From: Terriglobales bacterium
GTDB lineage: Bacteria; Acidobacteriota; Terriglobia; Terriglobales; Acidobacteriaceae
Assembly (NCBI GenBank): GCA_025934735.1
Contig: JAICWP010000008.1
Location: 186,001-250,000 of the forward strand
DNA length: 64,000 nucleotides
Reading direction: 5' to 3'
In this document: positions 36,086 to 43,712 of the stretch, piece by piece
How positions within the stretch are numbered: position 1 is the stretch's first letter
Layout of the letters: each line of letters starts with the position of its first letter
Translations under genes and position numbers: made by a program
Notes under the pieces: generated by a model
Told to the model about the DNA's origin: nothing
What the model saw: the letters and a program-made list of their open reading frames with translations, nothing else
The model's database searches: none

Positions 36086-37732
36086 CTAAGCTGCAGCGTC
36101 GTTCCATGCCGTCCAGGAGGCTGGGGGTACGAAACTCATGGCTCGCTCCGCAAGCGCAGTGATGGTAAGGCTGGGATTGACGCCGAGGTTGGCCGCAACG
36201 ACGGATCCATCACAGATGTACATATTCTTGTAGCCGAAGACTCGGTGCCGGGAATCGACGACGCCGTGCTCGGAACAGTCAGCGATCACGCAACCCCCGA
36301 TGCAGTGTGCCGTGCCTGGAATATCGAAAATGATTTCCGGAAGCATGCTCATGGCGCGTCCGCCGGCAATCTGAGCGAACTTTTTTGCAAACTCGTTCGC
36401 CAGCGGAATGTAAGTAGGGACCTTTTCGCCTCGACTCACCAGAGCCTTGTGAAACGGCCAGAACCAAGGGCGTTGCCAGCGCATTTCGATGTGGCCATCG
36501 AGTGCCTGCATGCAAAGCAGGACCACAGATTCCCGTGCCCAGCCCAAAGGTTGAGCCCAGCGCAGGGTCCTGATGGGGTGGCGCAGCAAAGCGCTGCCGA
36601 CATTCTTCAGCCAAAGCGCGATTCTCCACGGCCCCGGGCGGCCGTCGGTCAGAAGAGTGGTGAGAAAACTCATGGCATCGGAGCCACGGGGATAGCGGAC
36701 CGCTTCGATGTGGGTGTTCTCGTCAATATAGATGCCGGATCCAATGGCGATGCCTTGCGAAAAATCCTCGCGGCTGCCGGTCATGCGCGCGCCGATCAGC
36801 GACTCGGAATTAGTACGGACATGCTTGCCGAGCTGAAGGCTGATAGCCGGCAAGGATTTCTTTTCCCGCAATCGGAAGAGCAACTCCATCGTGCCCAAGG
36901 AGGATGCGGAGAACACCACCGCGCGGCAGGTGAAGCGGTGCGGCTGATGACGAATCCATGCCGTGGATTTGATCGTATGCACCTCGTAGCCGGCGCTGCC
37001 ATCGCTGGCTCCATGGAGCGGCATCACATCCACAACTCTCGTTTCCGGGAGGATCCGAGCGCCGTGTTTTTCCGCCAGATACAAATAGCTGAGGTCGAGG
37101 GTGTTCTTTGCGCCGAAGCGGCAGCCCATGATGCACCCACCGCAGGCCACGCAGGCACTTCGCTCCGGGCCTTCTCCTCCGAAGAATGGGTCGGAATAAG
37201 TGCGGCCCGGCTCTGTGCCCGGGGTCTGGAAGATGCCGACTTTCGTAGCATAAAAAGTGTGTCCACAGCCGGTTGCCTCTGCAGTTCTTTTCAGCAGATG
37301 GTCGGCAGGTCCGAGAATCGTGTTTTCCGTTACCCCCAACATGCGCGCGGCGGTTGCGTAATGTTGAGGCATCTCGGCCTTCCAGTCGGATAAATTGTTC
37401 CAGGAACCTAAGTCCCACACCTTCTCCGGCGGCGCCAGCAAGGTTGCGGCATACGTAATGGACCCCCCGCCCACCGCACACCCATGAAAGATGGTGGCGT
37501 GCCGGAACAATCGCATATTGAAAAAACCGCGCAGGCCAAGACTGGGACGCCAGAACCAGCGATGAATGGACCAACTGGTGCGCGGCAGGGTCTGTGCTGT
37601 CCAACGCCGGCCCATTTCGATAACGGCAACTCTGTAGCCCTTTTCCGTAAGGCGGTGAGCTGCCACGCTGCCGCCAAAGCCGGAGCCGATCACGATAAAG
37701 TCGAAGTCGAATTGCTGGTTGCCGGGCGTCAT
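36086..37732 (-). CDS. GMC-type FAD oxidoreductase (cholesterol oxidase-like)
   Basis: 548 residues from the ATG at 37732, which has GGGAG four bases upstream; GTG at 37783 gives 17 more residues. The FAD site VIGSGFGGSVAAHRL starts near residue 13. A C-x2-C-x2-C-x3-C cluster (CVACGGCIMGC) precedes RFGAKNTLDLSYLYLAEK. This cluster is typical of ChoD-like GMC enzymes and could hold an Fe-S centre. The C-terminal part has GTAHCIGGCVI and NLGVNPSLTITALAERA. It oxidises an alcohol group, perhaps on a sterol or long-chain alcohol; the substrate is not known. Confidence 0.88.
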   Translation of the reverse strand: MTPGNQQFDFDFIVIGSGFGGSVAAHRLTEKGYRVAVIEMGRRWTAQTLPRTSWSIHRWFWRPSLGLRGFFNMRLFRHATIFHGCAVGGGSITYAATLLAPPEKVWDLGSWNNLSDWKAEMPQHYATAARMLGVTENTILGPADHLLKRTAEATGCGHTFYATKVGIFQTPGTEPGRTYSDPFFGGEGPERSACVACGGCIMGCRFGAKNTLDLSYLYLAEKHGARILPETRVVDVMPLHGASDGSAGYEVHTIKSTAWIRHQPHRFTCRAVVFSASSLGTMELLFRLREKKSLPAISLQLGKHVRTNSESLIGARMTGSREDFSQGIAIGSGIYIDENTHIEAVRYPRGSDAMSFLTTLLTDGRPGPWRIALWLKNVGSALLRHPIRTLRWAQPLGWARESVVLLCMQALDGHIEMRWQRPWFWPFHKALVSRGEKVPTYIPLANEFAKKFAQIAGGRAMSMLPEIIFDIPGTAHCIGGCVIADCSEHGVVDSRHRVFGYKNMYICDGSVVAANLGVNPSLTITALAERAMSFVPPASWTAWNDAAA

Positions 37733-37831
37733 ACCACTCCCGTTCACCGGGTTCATCGGAGACTTGGAAGCACCGCTCGCCACTGGCAGATCTCGGGGGG
37801 GAGTGCACGGGCCGGTGTTACTAAATTTCGC

Positions 37832-38218
37832 TCAGGCGTAATCGATCGGGTTTCTCTCCAGCCAGTGCTCATCGCGCACTCTGGCCAGTTTCTGCCAGGC
37901 CCCTGAAGCGGCACTGGCGGTCAAACGCCGGCTTTGCCAGGCCAGACCCACACCGAATCCGATTGCGCCAACGACTACACCGTACTCTAGTGCTCTTCCC
38001 AGAGACCTGTTCCGGTTTCTCGAATAAACGCCTAACACGCCGATGCAGGCTGCGAGGACGGCGGGTTTCAAGGCGTGCCAGGCAGATTCATCAACAAAGA
38101 GGTGAAGGGATTTTCCGTGAAGAAATCCTTCTTCTCCGGAACGCGCCCCCTGCAAGGCAGAACGAAAAAGCTTTCGGCCGTACACAACATTGGGGGTCAA
38201 CCAATTGGCGACACTCAT
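37832..38218 (-). CDS. Membrane protein of unknown function
   Basis: 128 residues. Two hydrophobic segments (KPAVLAACIGVLGVY and YGVVVGAIGFGVGLAW) are flanked by soluble ends. GAGGTG lies upstream of the ATG. It is followed by the GMC oxidoreductase gene on the same strand, about 100 bases on, and may be co-transcribed. A palindrome of CRP type stands 107 bases upstream of its start. Confidence 0.65.
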   Translation of the reverse strand: MSVANWLTPNVVYGRKLFRSALQGARSGEEGFLHGKSLHLFVDESAWHALKPAVLAACIGVLGVYSRNRNRSLGRALEYGVVVGAIGFGVGLAWQSRRLTASAASGAWQKLARVRDEHWLERNPIDYA

Positions 38219-38324
38219 AGCGACACCTCACTTCCTCCATGGCGATTCTGCCGCCCTTGCCAGGAATCACCTTACATCAGAGGTGATGACTCAAGGACAG
38301 ACTACCTCTGCGCCGCGAAAAAGA

Positions 38325-38340
38325 TGTGATGTTGGTCACG
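38325..38340. promoter_or_regulatory. CRP/FNR-type palindrome
   Basis: TGTGATGTTGGTCACG is TGTGA-N6-TCACG, a near-perfect match to the CRP half-site pair TGTGA-N6-TCACA. It lies between the WS/DGAT gene (whose stop is at 38422) and the membrane protein gene (start 38218). It is one of four related sites in 38.3-43.4 kb. Confidence 0.6.
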
Positions 38341-38421
38341 CGGATTGGTCCACTCGCAATGCGAAGGAAGTGAAATGGGAGAGTACTCCTTCCGCACCTC
38401 GAAAACGCAACCATCTTCTGA

Positions 38422-40011
38422 TTATGCGGCATTGCCAACCGACCTGTGGACAACCGTAGCCTTAGCCGGAAGCTCCTCCCCTTTGGGAGTGCGCTGTATC
38501 CCAGGCGTGGGTGCCGTTGCCGGCGCCGGGGCTGAAATGGAAGAATGTGCGGTAAATTGTGGAGGTGCGGGCATCGTTTCCGCTCTCATGACTTTCTTGC
38601 CGTGAGGCGAACCGGTACCGGCCGCTCGCTGCAGTTCCAGGAAGCTCTGGCGAAGCAACCGTTCGAGCCGGGCCAGATCCGGTGCGGCGTGTACGTCCCC
38701 GCTAAATCCGAAATAAGTAATGCCGTTATAACTGAGGACGGCACAATTGACCGTCATTTCCCCGCCGATCGGTACATAGGGATACCAATCCAGCATCTTG
38801 TGGCCAAGCAGGTAGAGGGGAAAGTGAGGTCCCTTCACGTTCGTACACACCAGATTAAAAGGTGTAATGGGCAACAGGCTGGCGAACGGTCCGGCCAGCG
38901 CTTGCAGGGGAACGGGCGTGGTTCCCGCCAAACCGCCGGCCAGACTTACAAGATCGGCGACGTGCGCACGCTTCAAGAAGTCGGTTCTCTTCTGCACCGC
39001 CGCCAGAAGCCTTGCCGGATTGCGGATGCCCAGCGGTACAGTAACCGGAAGCAGTGAGATTCGCGTTCCCAGGTCGCCGTTGTGGTCGTTGCCGCGGACG
39101 TTTACCGGCACCATCATGCGCAGCGAGCGTCTGTTGACCTTGTCACCGTGCATCTCGGCGTAACGGCGGATGGTCGCGGTTATGAGCGCGAGTATCACAT
39201 CATTGTGTGTTCCTCCGCATTTCTCGCGGATACTCTTGATCTCGGACGTCGGAATCTGCGCCCAAGCGAACTTCTGAGGCCCTCGATAGGTGACGTTAAA
39301 GCACAAGCGTTCGGTTGGTTTGGTGATTTCCGGAAAAAACTTGCCAAATTCAGCTGGCCATCCGCCAGCGGCTACGATGCTTTCGCCGGCATTCAACAGG
39401 TCTGACTGCGTTGTTAGGGCGCGCTGGATGACATCTGAATAGGTTCGAAGGCACCCTTCGAGCAGTCGCGTCAAAGGATCGCTCTGACGCCGAGGAGGGT
39501 GCGGTCGCGTCTTTTTGGCGAGTGGGCGCGGCTCGGGACTGGCATCCAGCAAGACGTTCATTACTCCTATGCCTGCGATTCCATCGGCCAGACAATGATG
39601 TATGCGGGTAAGCAAGCCCGTGCGATGGCCTCGCAAGCCGTGCACCAGAGTAAAGTCCCAAAGCGGCCGCTGCCGGTCCATCACAGTGCTCAAAATCCTG
39701 CCTGCCATAGCCTTCAGTTCGGCATCGGTGCCGCGTTTGAGGGTTACCTCGCGGACATGATTACGAATATCGAACTCGCTGTCGTACTCCCAGGTCGGGA
39801 GTGCGATATTCAGGGGAGGGGTTACTACTCGCTGATAGTAGCGGGGAACCGACGGGAGCTTGGACTCAATGAACCTCGTGCAATCTTCCAGCGAGATCTC
39901 TCCCTCGAATACGCTTACCGAGGCGATATTCAGGGGCATGCCTTCCCGCTCGAGATACAGGAAGAGCGCGTCCCCCCAGGAAAGCCGATCATTGATTTGA
40001 CTGTCCGTCAT
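38422..40011 (-). CDS. Wax ester synthase / diacylglycerol acyltransferase (WS/DGAT)
   Basis: 529 residues; typical members have about 450-480. The catalytic HHxxxDG is visible as IHHCLADGIAG (His138, His139, Asp143, Gly144). A PLWD motif (residues 116-119) and the C-terminal NVKGP region (SNVPGP-like) are also present. The enzyme joins acyl-CoA to long-chain alcohols or diacylglycerol to make wax esters or triacylglycerol, at the inner membrane or lipid bodies. The C-terminal 60 residues are Pro/Ala-rich and look disordered. It is divergent from adhE across a 348-base region with two CRP-type palindromes. Confidence 0.92.
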   Translation of the reverse strand: MTDSQINDRLSWGDALFLYLEREGMPLNIASVSVFEGEISLEDCTRFIESKLPSVPRYYQRVVTPPLNIALPTWEYDSEFDIRNHVREVTLKRGTDAELKAMAGRILSTVMDRQRPLWDFTLVHGLRGHRTGLLTRIHHCLADGIAGIGVMNVLLDASPEPRPLAKKTRPHPPRRQSDPLTRLLEGCLRTYSDVIQRALTTQSDLLNAGESIVAAGGWPAEFGKFFPEITKPTERLCFNVTYRGPQKFAWAQIPTSEIKSIREKCGGTHNDVILALITATIRRYAEMHGDKVNRRSLRMMVPVNVRGNDHNGDLGTRISLLPVTVPLGIRNPARLLAAVQKRTDFLKRAHVADLVSLAGGLAGTTPVPLQALAGPFASLLPITPFNLVCTNVKGPHFPLYLLGHKMLDWYPYVPIGGEMTVNCAVLSYNGITYFGFSGDVHAAPDLARLERLLRQSFLELQRAAGTGSPHGKKVMRAETMPAPPQFTAHSSISAPAPATAPTPGIQRTPKGEELPAKATVVHRSVGNAA

Positions 40012-40359
40012 GGCAGGCCACCAGCGAAGTTTAGAGTTGGTGGAGAGGAAATGCGGTGACGCACGTCAACCACGTAAGTGATGTGCTCGAAGCTGCAATG
40101 CAAAGCAGGGCTCCCTGCGGAGTGCTCCGGTGGCGGTTTGGCAAACCTCACGTTTCAAAGTGATCAGGCTCACTGTCAGATCGTTCGGAGGGACGGATAC
40201 TACCTCCGGTCCTTGATTTGGCCTCGGGACCAGTGGCGGTAGGTCAAAAAGGGCAATCAGATTCTTTTGCTCCTCTTTGCCGCCGTGATGTCCATCCCTC
40301 GCGAGCGCGCCACTGTCCCATCCGGCAACCAGCAGGCCCACCGGCACGGAGGTAGCGGT
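40012..40359. promoter_or_regulatory. Divergent regulatory region between WS/DGAT and adhE
   Basis: 348 bases without a gene of its own. It contains two palindromes of CRP/FNR type: GTGACGCACGTCAA (GTGA-N6-TCAA, 40056-40069), 44 bases before the WS/DGAT start, and AGTGATCAGGCTCACT (40159-40174), a perfect palindrome 186 bases before adhE. A GGAGG ribosome site for adhE lies at its right end. Confidence 0.55.
40159..40174. promoter_or_regulatory. Perfect CRP/FNR-type palindrome
   Basis: AGTGATCAGGCTCACT reads the same on both strands in the arms (AGTGA/TCACT) with a six-base spacer. It lies in the divergent promoter region of the WS/DGAT and adhE genes. Confidence 0.65.
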
Positions 40360-42987
40360 ATGACGAAGACCCTTTCAACCCCAAAGGAAGAACGATTGAC
40401 TTACCTGGAAGGGCTGGTCGATCAGGCCAGAACCGCGGCTGCCGTTTTTACGCAATGTACGCAAGAAGAGGTTGATCGCATTGTGAAGGCCATGGTGCTG
40501 GCCGGAATCGGGCAAGCGCAGCATCTGGCACGGCTGGCCATTGATGAAACCCGGATTGGGGTTCTGGAAGACAAGATCCTCAAGAACATGGTAGCCACGG
40601 AATTTGTCTACAACTACATCAGAGACAAAGTGACCGTTGGACCCATACGCGAATTTCCAGAACGTGGCCTGGTGGAAGTTGCCGAACCGATCGGAGTCAT
40701 CTTCTCGCTGATACCGATTACCAATCCGACTTCGACAGTTCTCTTCAAATGCATTATGGCCATCAAGGCACGGAATGCGGTGATTTTCAGCCCTCACCCC
40801 AGCGCCTGGCGTTGCTCCTCGGAAGCGGTACGGATCATGTATGAATCGGCTGTGAAGCATGGCGCGCCGGAAGGAGTGTTCACTTGCCTGGATTCGCACA
40901 CACTCGAGGACAATGCCTACCTCATGCACCACAAAGATGTTGCCCTGATTGACGCCACCGGCGGCCCGAGCGCGGTTAAGGCTGCCTACAGCTCAGGCAA
41001 ACCCGCGTTAGGAGTAGGGCCGGGTAACACGCCCGTGTATCTGGAGAAGACGGCCGATCTGAACATGGCGGTGGTGGACATCATTGTTTCCAAGACCTTT
41101 GACAATGGGACGATTTGCGCTTCCGAGCAGACGGTGGTGATTGATGACGAAATTTATGATCTCGCAATGAAGAAATTCGACGACATGGGGGCGCACATCT
41201 GTACCGAGAAAGAATCGGAGCTGCTGGGACGAGCGTTAGTTGACCCCCAAACCGGATGCATGCAGCCCATCGCGGTCGGGCAGAAAGCTACTGATATCGC
41301 GCGCCTAGCGGGCGTTGCAGTGAAGCCCAACAGCAAGCTCCTGCTTGCACGTATTCACGGGGTAGGCCGAGAGCATCCCCTGTCGGTTGAGAAACTCTGC
41401 CCGGTGCTCTCAGTCTACCGGGCGAAGTCCGCTGATGAGGCGCTGCGGGTATGCGTGGACGTGAATCATGCCGGCGGACTGGGGCACACCGCGGTTATTT
41501 TTTCCCGCAACGACGAGCTCATCCGCAAATTCAGTGAGGTGATCAACGCGGGCCGAATCATCGTGAACGCGCCGGGCTCAATTGGGGCATTGGGAGGCAT
41601 TTATAACGACATGGTGCCGACCTTCTCTTTTGGATGTGGTACCGCCGGCGGTAACAGCACGACGGACAACATAAATGTCTATCACTACCTGAACATCAAA
41701 CGCCTGGCCCGAAGGACACCCGCGCATATGTGGTTCCGAGTCCCCAATCATATTTATTTCGACCTGAACGCCGTGGAGAATTTGCGTCAGTTCCCATCGC
41801 GTTCCACCGTGATCATCACCAATCCCGCCCTGGAGAGGATCGGCCATGCCGACATTGTGCGGCGCTATCTTCCGCCACAAGCTTCGGTGCACATCTCGGT
41901 GATTCCGGATGCGGAGCCGGAATTCAAGGTCATCATGCAGGGTGTGGAAGCGCTCAATGTGTATCAAGCGGACCAGATCATCGCGCTGGGGGGCGGTTCG
42001 ATGATCGACGCGGCGAAGATCATGAAAATCAAGTACGAATCACCCGAGGCTGACCTGGAAGAACTGGCAGCTCCATTTCTGGATATTCGCAAGCGGGTGG
42101 TTCAGTACCCAACGGAAAAGACAAACCGGGCGCGGTTGATTGCCATCGCGACGACCAGCGGCACGGGAAGCGAGGTTACCCCGTTTGCCGTTTTGTTTGA
42201 CAAAGAGCGAGGGCGAAAGGTAACGCTGGCCGACTATTCGCTCACTCCGGATGTGGCGATTGTCGATCCACAGTTTGTTATGTCCATGCCGAAGGGCCTA
42301 ACCGCCGATACCGGCATCGACTGCCTGACGCACGCCTTGGAAGCGGCGGTCTCGACCTACGCCTCACCGTACACCGATTGCAATGCCGTGCAGGCGATTC
42401 GACTGGTGTTCAAGTACCTGACCGTGGCTTATGAGCATCCGCATGACCAGGAAGCGCGCACCATGATGCACAATGCTGCCTGCATCGCGGCCATGGCCTT
42501 TTCCAATGCCGGAGTTGGGGTGAACCACGCGCTGGCCCATGCCTTCGGCGCGCGCTTCGGCGTGGCGCACGGCCGAGCGAACGCGCTGATGCTGCCGCAC
42601 GTGATTGCGTATAACGCGTCTATACCCACTAAATTCAGGCCGTCACCCAACCAGCGCGCTTACATCGCGCACAAGAAATACGCCACTATAGCGGAGCTGC
42701 TGGGTTTGGGCGGCCACACCATCGACGAAAAGGTGAAGAGCCTTGTCGCCAGCATTGAGCAGTTGTTGAACGAGTTGGCGATGCCGCGTTGCATTGCCGC
42801 CCTGGGAATCACGAAAGAGGCATTTGAGCAGGCCCTTCCTGACTTGGTCAGCACGGCGTTTGATGACCCTTCCTGGCTAACGAATCCTCGCATGCCACTG
42901 ATGAGCGAATTGGAAGAGCTATTCCGGAGCGCTTACCAGGGACGCGAGACCGCCAAGGGCACAGGTGCCGGGCAACAGGCGGCCTGA
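40360..42987 (+). CDS. adhE: Bifunctional acetaldehyde-CoA / alcohol dehydrogenase
   Basis: 875 residues from the ATG at 40360, with GGAGG nine bases upstream. The first half is a CoA-acylating aldehyde dehydrogenase with active Cys253 in DNGTICASEQ. The second half is an iron-type alcohol dehydrogenase, with IIALGGGSMIDAAKIM for NAD(H) and Fe ligands in DTGIDCLTHALE and NHALAHAFGARFGVAHG. It reduces acyl-CoA to alcohol, usually during fermentation. It is followed nine bases on by a STAS-domain gene. Near an acyltransferase gene it might supply alcohols for esters; this is inference. E. coli AdhE filaments are about 890 residues. Confidence 0.95.
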   Translation: MTKTLSTPKEERLTYLEGLVDQARTAAAVFTQCTQEEVDRIVKAMVLAGIGQAQHLARLAIDETRIGVLEDKILKNMVATEFVYNYIRDKVTVGPIREFPERGLVEVAEPIGVIFSLIPITNPTSTVLFKCIMAIKARNAVIFSPHPSAWRCSSEAVRIMYESAVKHGAPEGVFTCLDSHTLEDNAYLMHHKDVALIDATGGPSAVKAAYSSGKPALGVGPGNTPVYLEKTADLNMAVVDIIVSKTFDNGTICASEQTVVIDDEIYDLAMKKFDDMGAHICTEKESELLGRALVDPQTGCMQPIAVGQKATDIARLAGVAVKPNSKLLLARIHGVGREHPLSVEKLCPVLSVYRAKSADEALRVCVDVNHAGGLGHTAVIFSRNDELIRKFSEVINAGRIIVNAPGSIGALGGIYNDMVPTFSFGCGTAGGNSTTDNINVYHYLNIKRLARRTPAHMWFRVPNHIYFDLNAVENLRQFPSRSTVIITNPALERIGHADIVRRYLPPQASVHISVIPDAEPEFKVIMQGVEALNVYQADQIIALGGGSMIDAAKIMKIKYESPEADLEELAAPFLDIRKRVVQYPTEKTNRARLIAIATTSGTGSEVTPFAVLFDKERGRKVTLADYSLTPDVAIVDPQFVMSMPKGLTADTGIDCLTHALEAAVSTYASPYTDCNAVQAIRLVFKYLTVAYEHPHDQEARTMMHNAACIAAMAFSNAGVGVNHALAHAFGARFGVAHGRANALMLPHVIAYNASIPTKFRPSPNQRAYIAHKKYATIAELLGLGGHTIDEKVKSLVASIEQLLNELAMPRCIAALGITKEAFEQALPDLVSTAFDDPSWLTNPRMPLMSELEELFRSAYQGRETAKGTGAGQQAA

Positions 42988-42996
42988 GAAAGGTCA

Positions 42997-43278
42997 ATGA
43001 GGATGGCAACCATCGCGATACAGCTCAAGATTGAGGGAGAGCGGATAGTTCCGGGGTTAGCGGAAGCTGGTGAGCGGCTGGACAGTGCTGAAGGCGAAAT
43101 GATTCTGGATTTTTCTTCGGTGCGGCAACTCGATGCGAGCGCCCTGCGGGCGATGGAAAGGTTAGCCGCAGCAGCTGACGATAAGAGCATCAAGCTCGTG
43201 CTGCGAGGGACCAGCATCGACGTCTACAGAGTCCTCAAGCTGGTGAAATTGGCGCCGCGGTTCTCATTCGCGAATTGA
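42997..43278 (+). CDS. STAS-domain protein (anti-sigma-antagonist-like)
   Basis: 93 residues. It has the STAS pattern of alternating strands and helices (EMILDFSSVRQLDASALRAME, then IKLVLRGTSIDVYRVLKLV). In SpoIIAA-type proteins a phosphorylatable Ser stands before the helix, and ASALRAM is the equivalent here. It begins within nine bases of the adhE stop. AAAGG precedes two possible ATGs, at 42997 and 43003. A partner kinase or anti-sigma factor is not in the window. Confidence 0.75.
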   Translation: MRMATIAIQLKIEGERIVPGLAEAGERLDSAEGEMILDFSSVRQLDASALRAMERLAAAADDKSIKLVLRGTSIDVYRVLKLVKLAPRFSFAN

Positions 43279-43712
43279 GAATTAATGAAGGCGTGCAGCG
43301 TTGCCGCTGAAATCAAACGCTATCCTTTGTTCCGCGAGCCTGATGAACCCTGCTGCGTGATGCGCCTCACAGATGACGAAGCCTCACCTCACAGACCCAA
43401 GCATGTGGCGCCAAGATAATGGCGACAACGGCACACCCCCGATCAGGATGAATGGTCAGTTCCCAGGCTGCCGTTCCCGAGGAGCAATCGCCGTTTGCAC
43501 CTGAGAGGTGCCGACGTTAACCAGAAGCAAACTTGTGGTCGTCCGGGGCGCGCCGGTACTCCGAACCGCTCTCGAACCCGCAGGCGATTAGGCTCAGATC
43601 ACGGCGGGGAGAGTTGGTCTCGAGTGCCGCAGGGCAGTTGAGTCACTCCTTCTTGCAAAACCTTACCGCAGTCCCAGCCGGCCGCTGAAACGAAGAGATA
43701 TTGTCCATTGTG
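43279..43712. other. Intergenic region with one CRP/FNR-type palindrome
   Basis: 434 bases between the STAS and Fe-S genes, with no convincing frame. CGTGATGCGCCTCACA at 43356-43371 is GTGA-N6-TCAC, the same class as the sites before WS/DGAT and adhE. It stands 343 bases before the Fe-S gene, so other promoter elements must lie closer. Confidence 0.5.
43356..43371. promoter_or_regulatory. CRP/FNR-type palindrome upstream of the etf operon
   Basis: GTGA (43357-43360) and TCAC (43367-43370) are separated by TGCGCC. It resembles the exact sites at 38325 and 40159. Confidence 0.55.

Noticed and set aside
36245-37393. 382-codon plus-strand frame within the GMC oxidoreductase gene
   Set aside because: It overlaps a strongly supported gene on the other strand and lacks a ribosome site or family motif.
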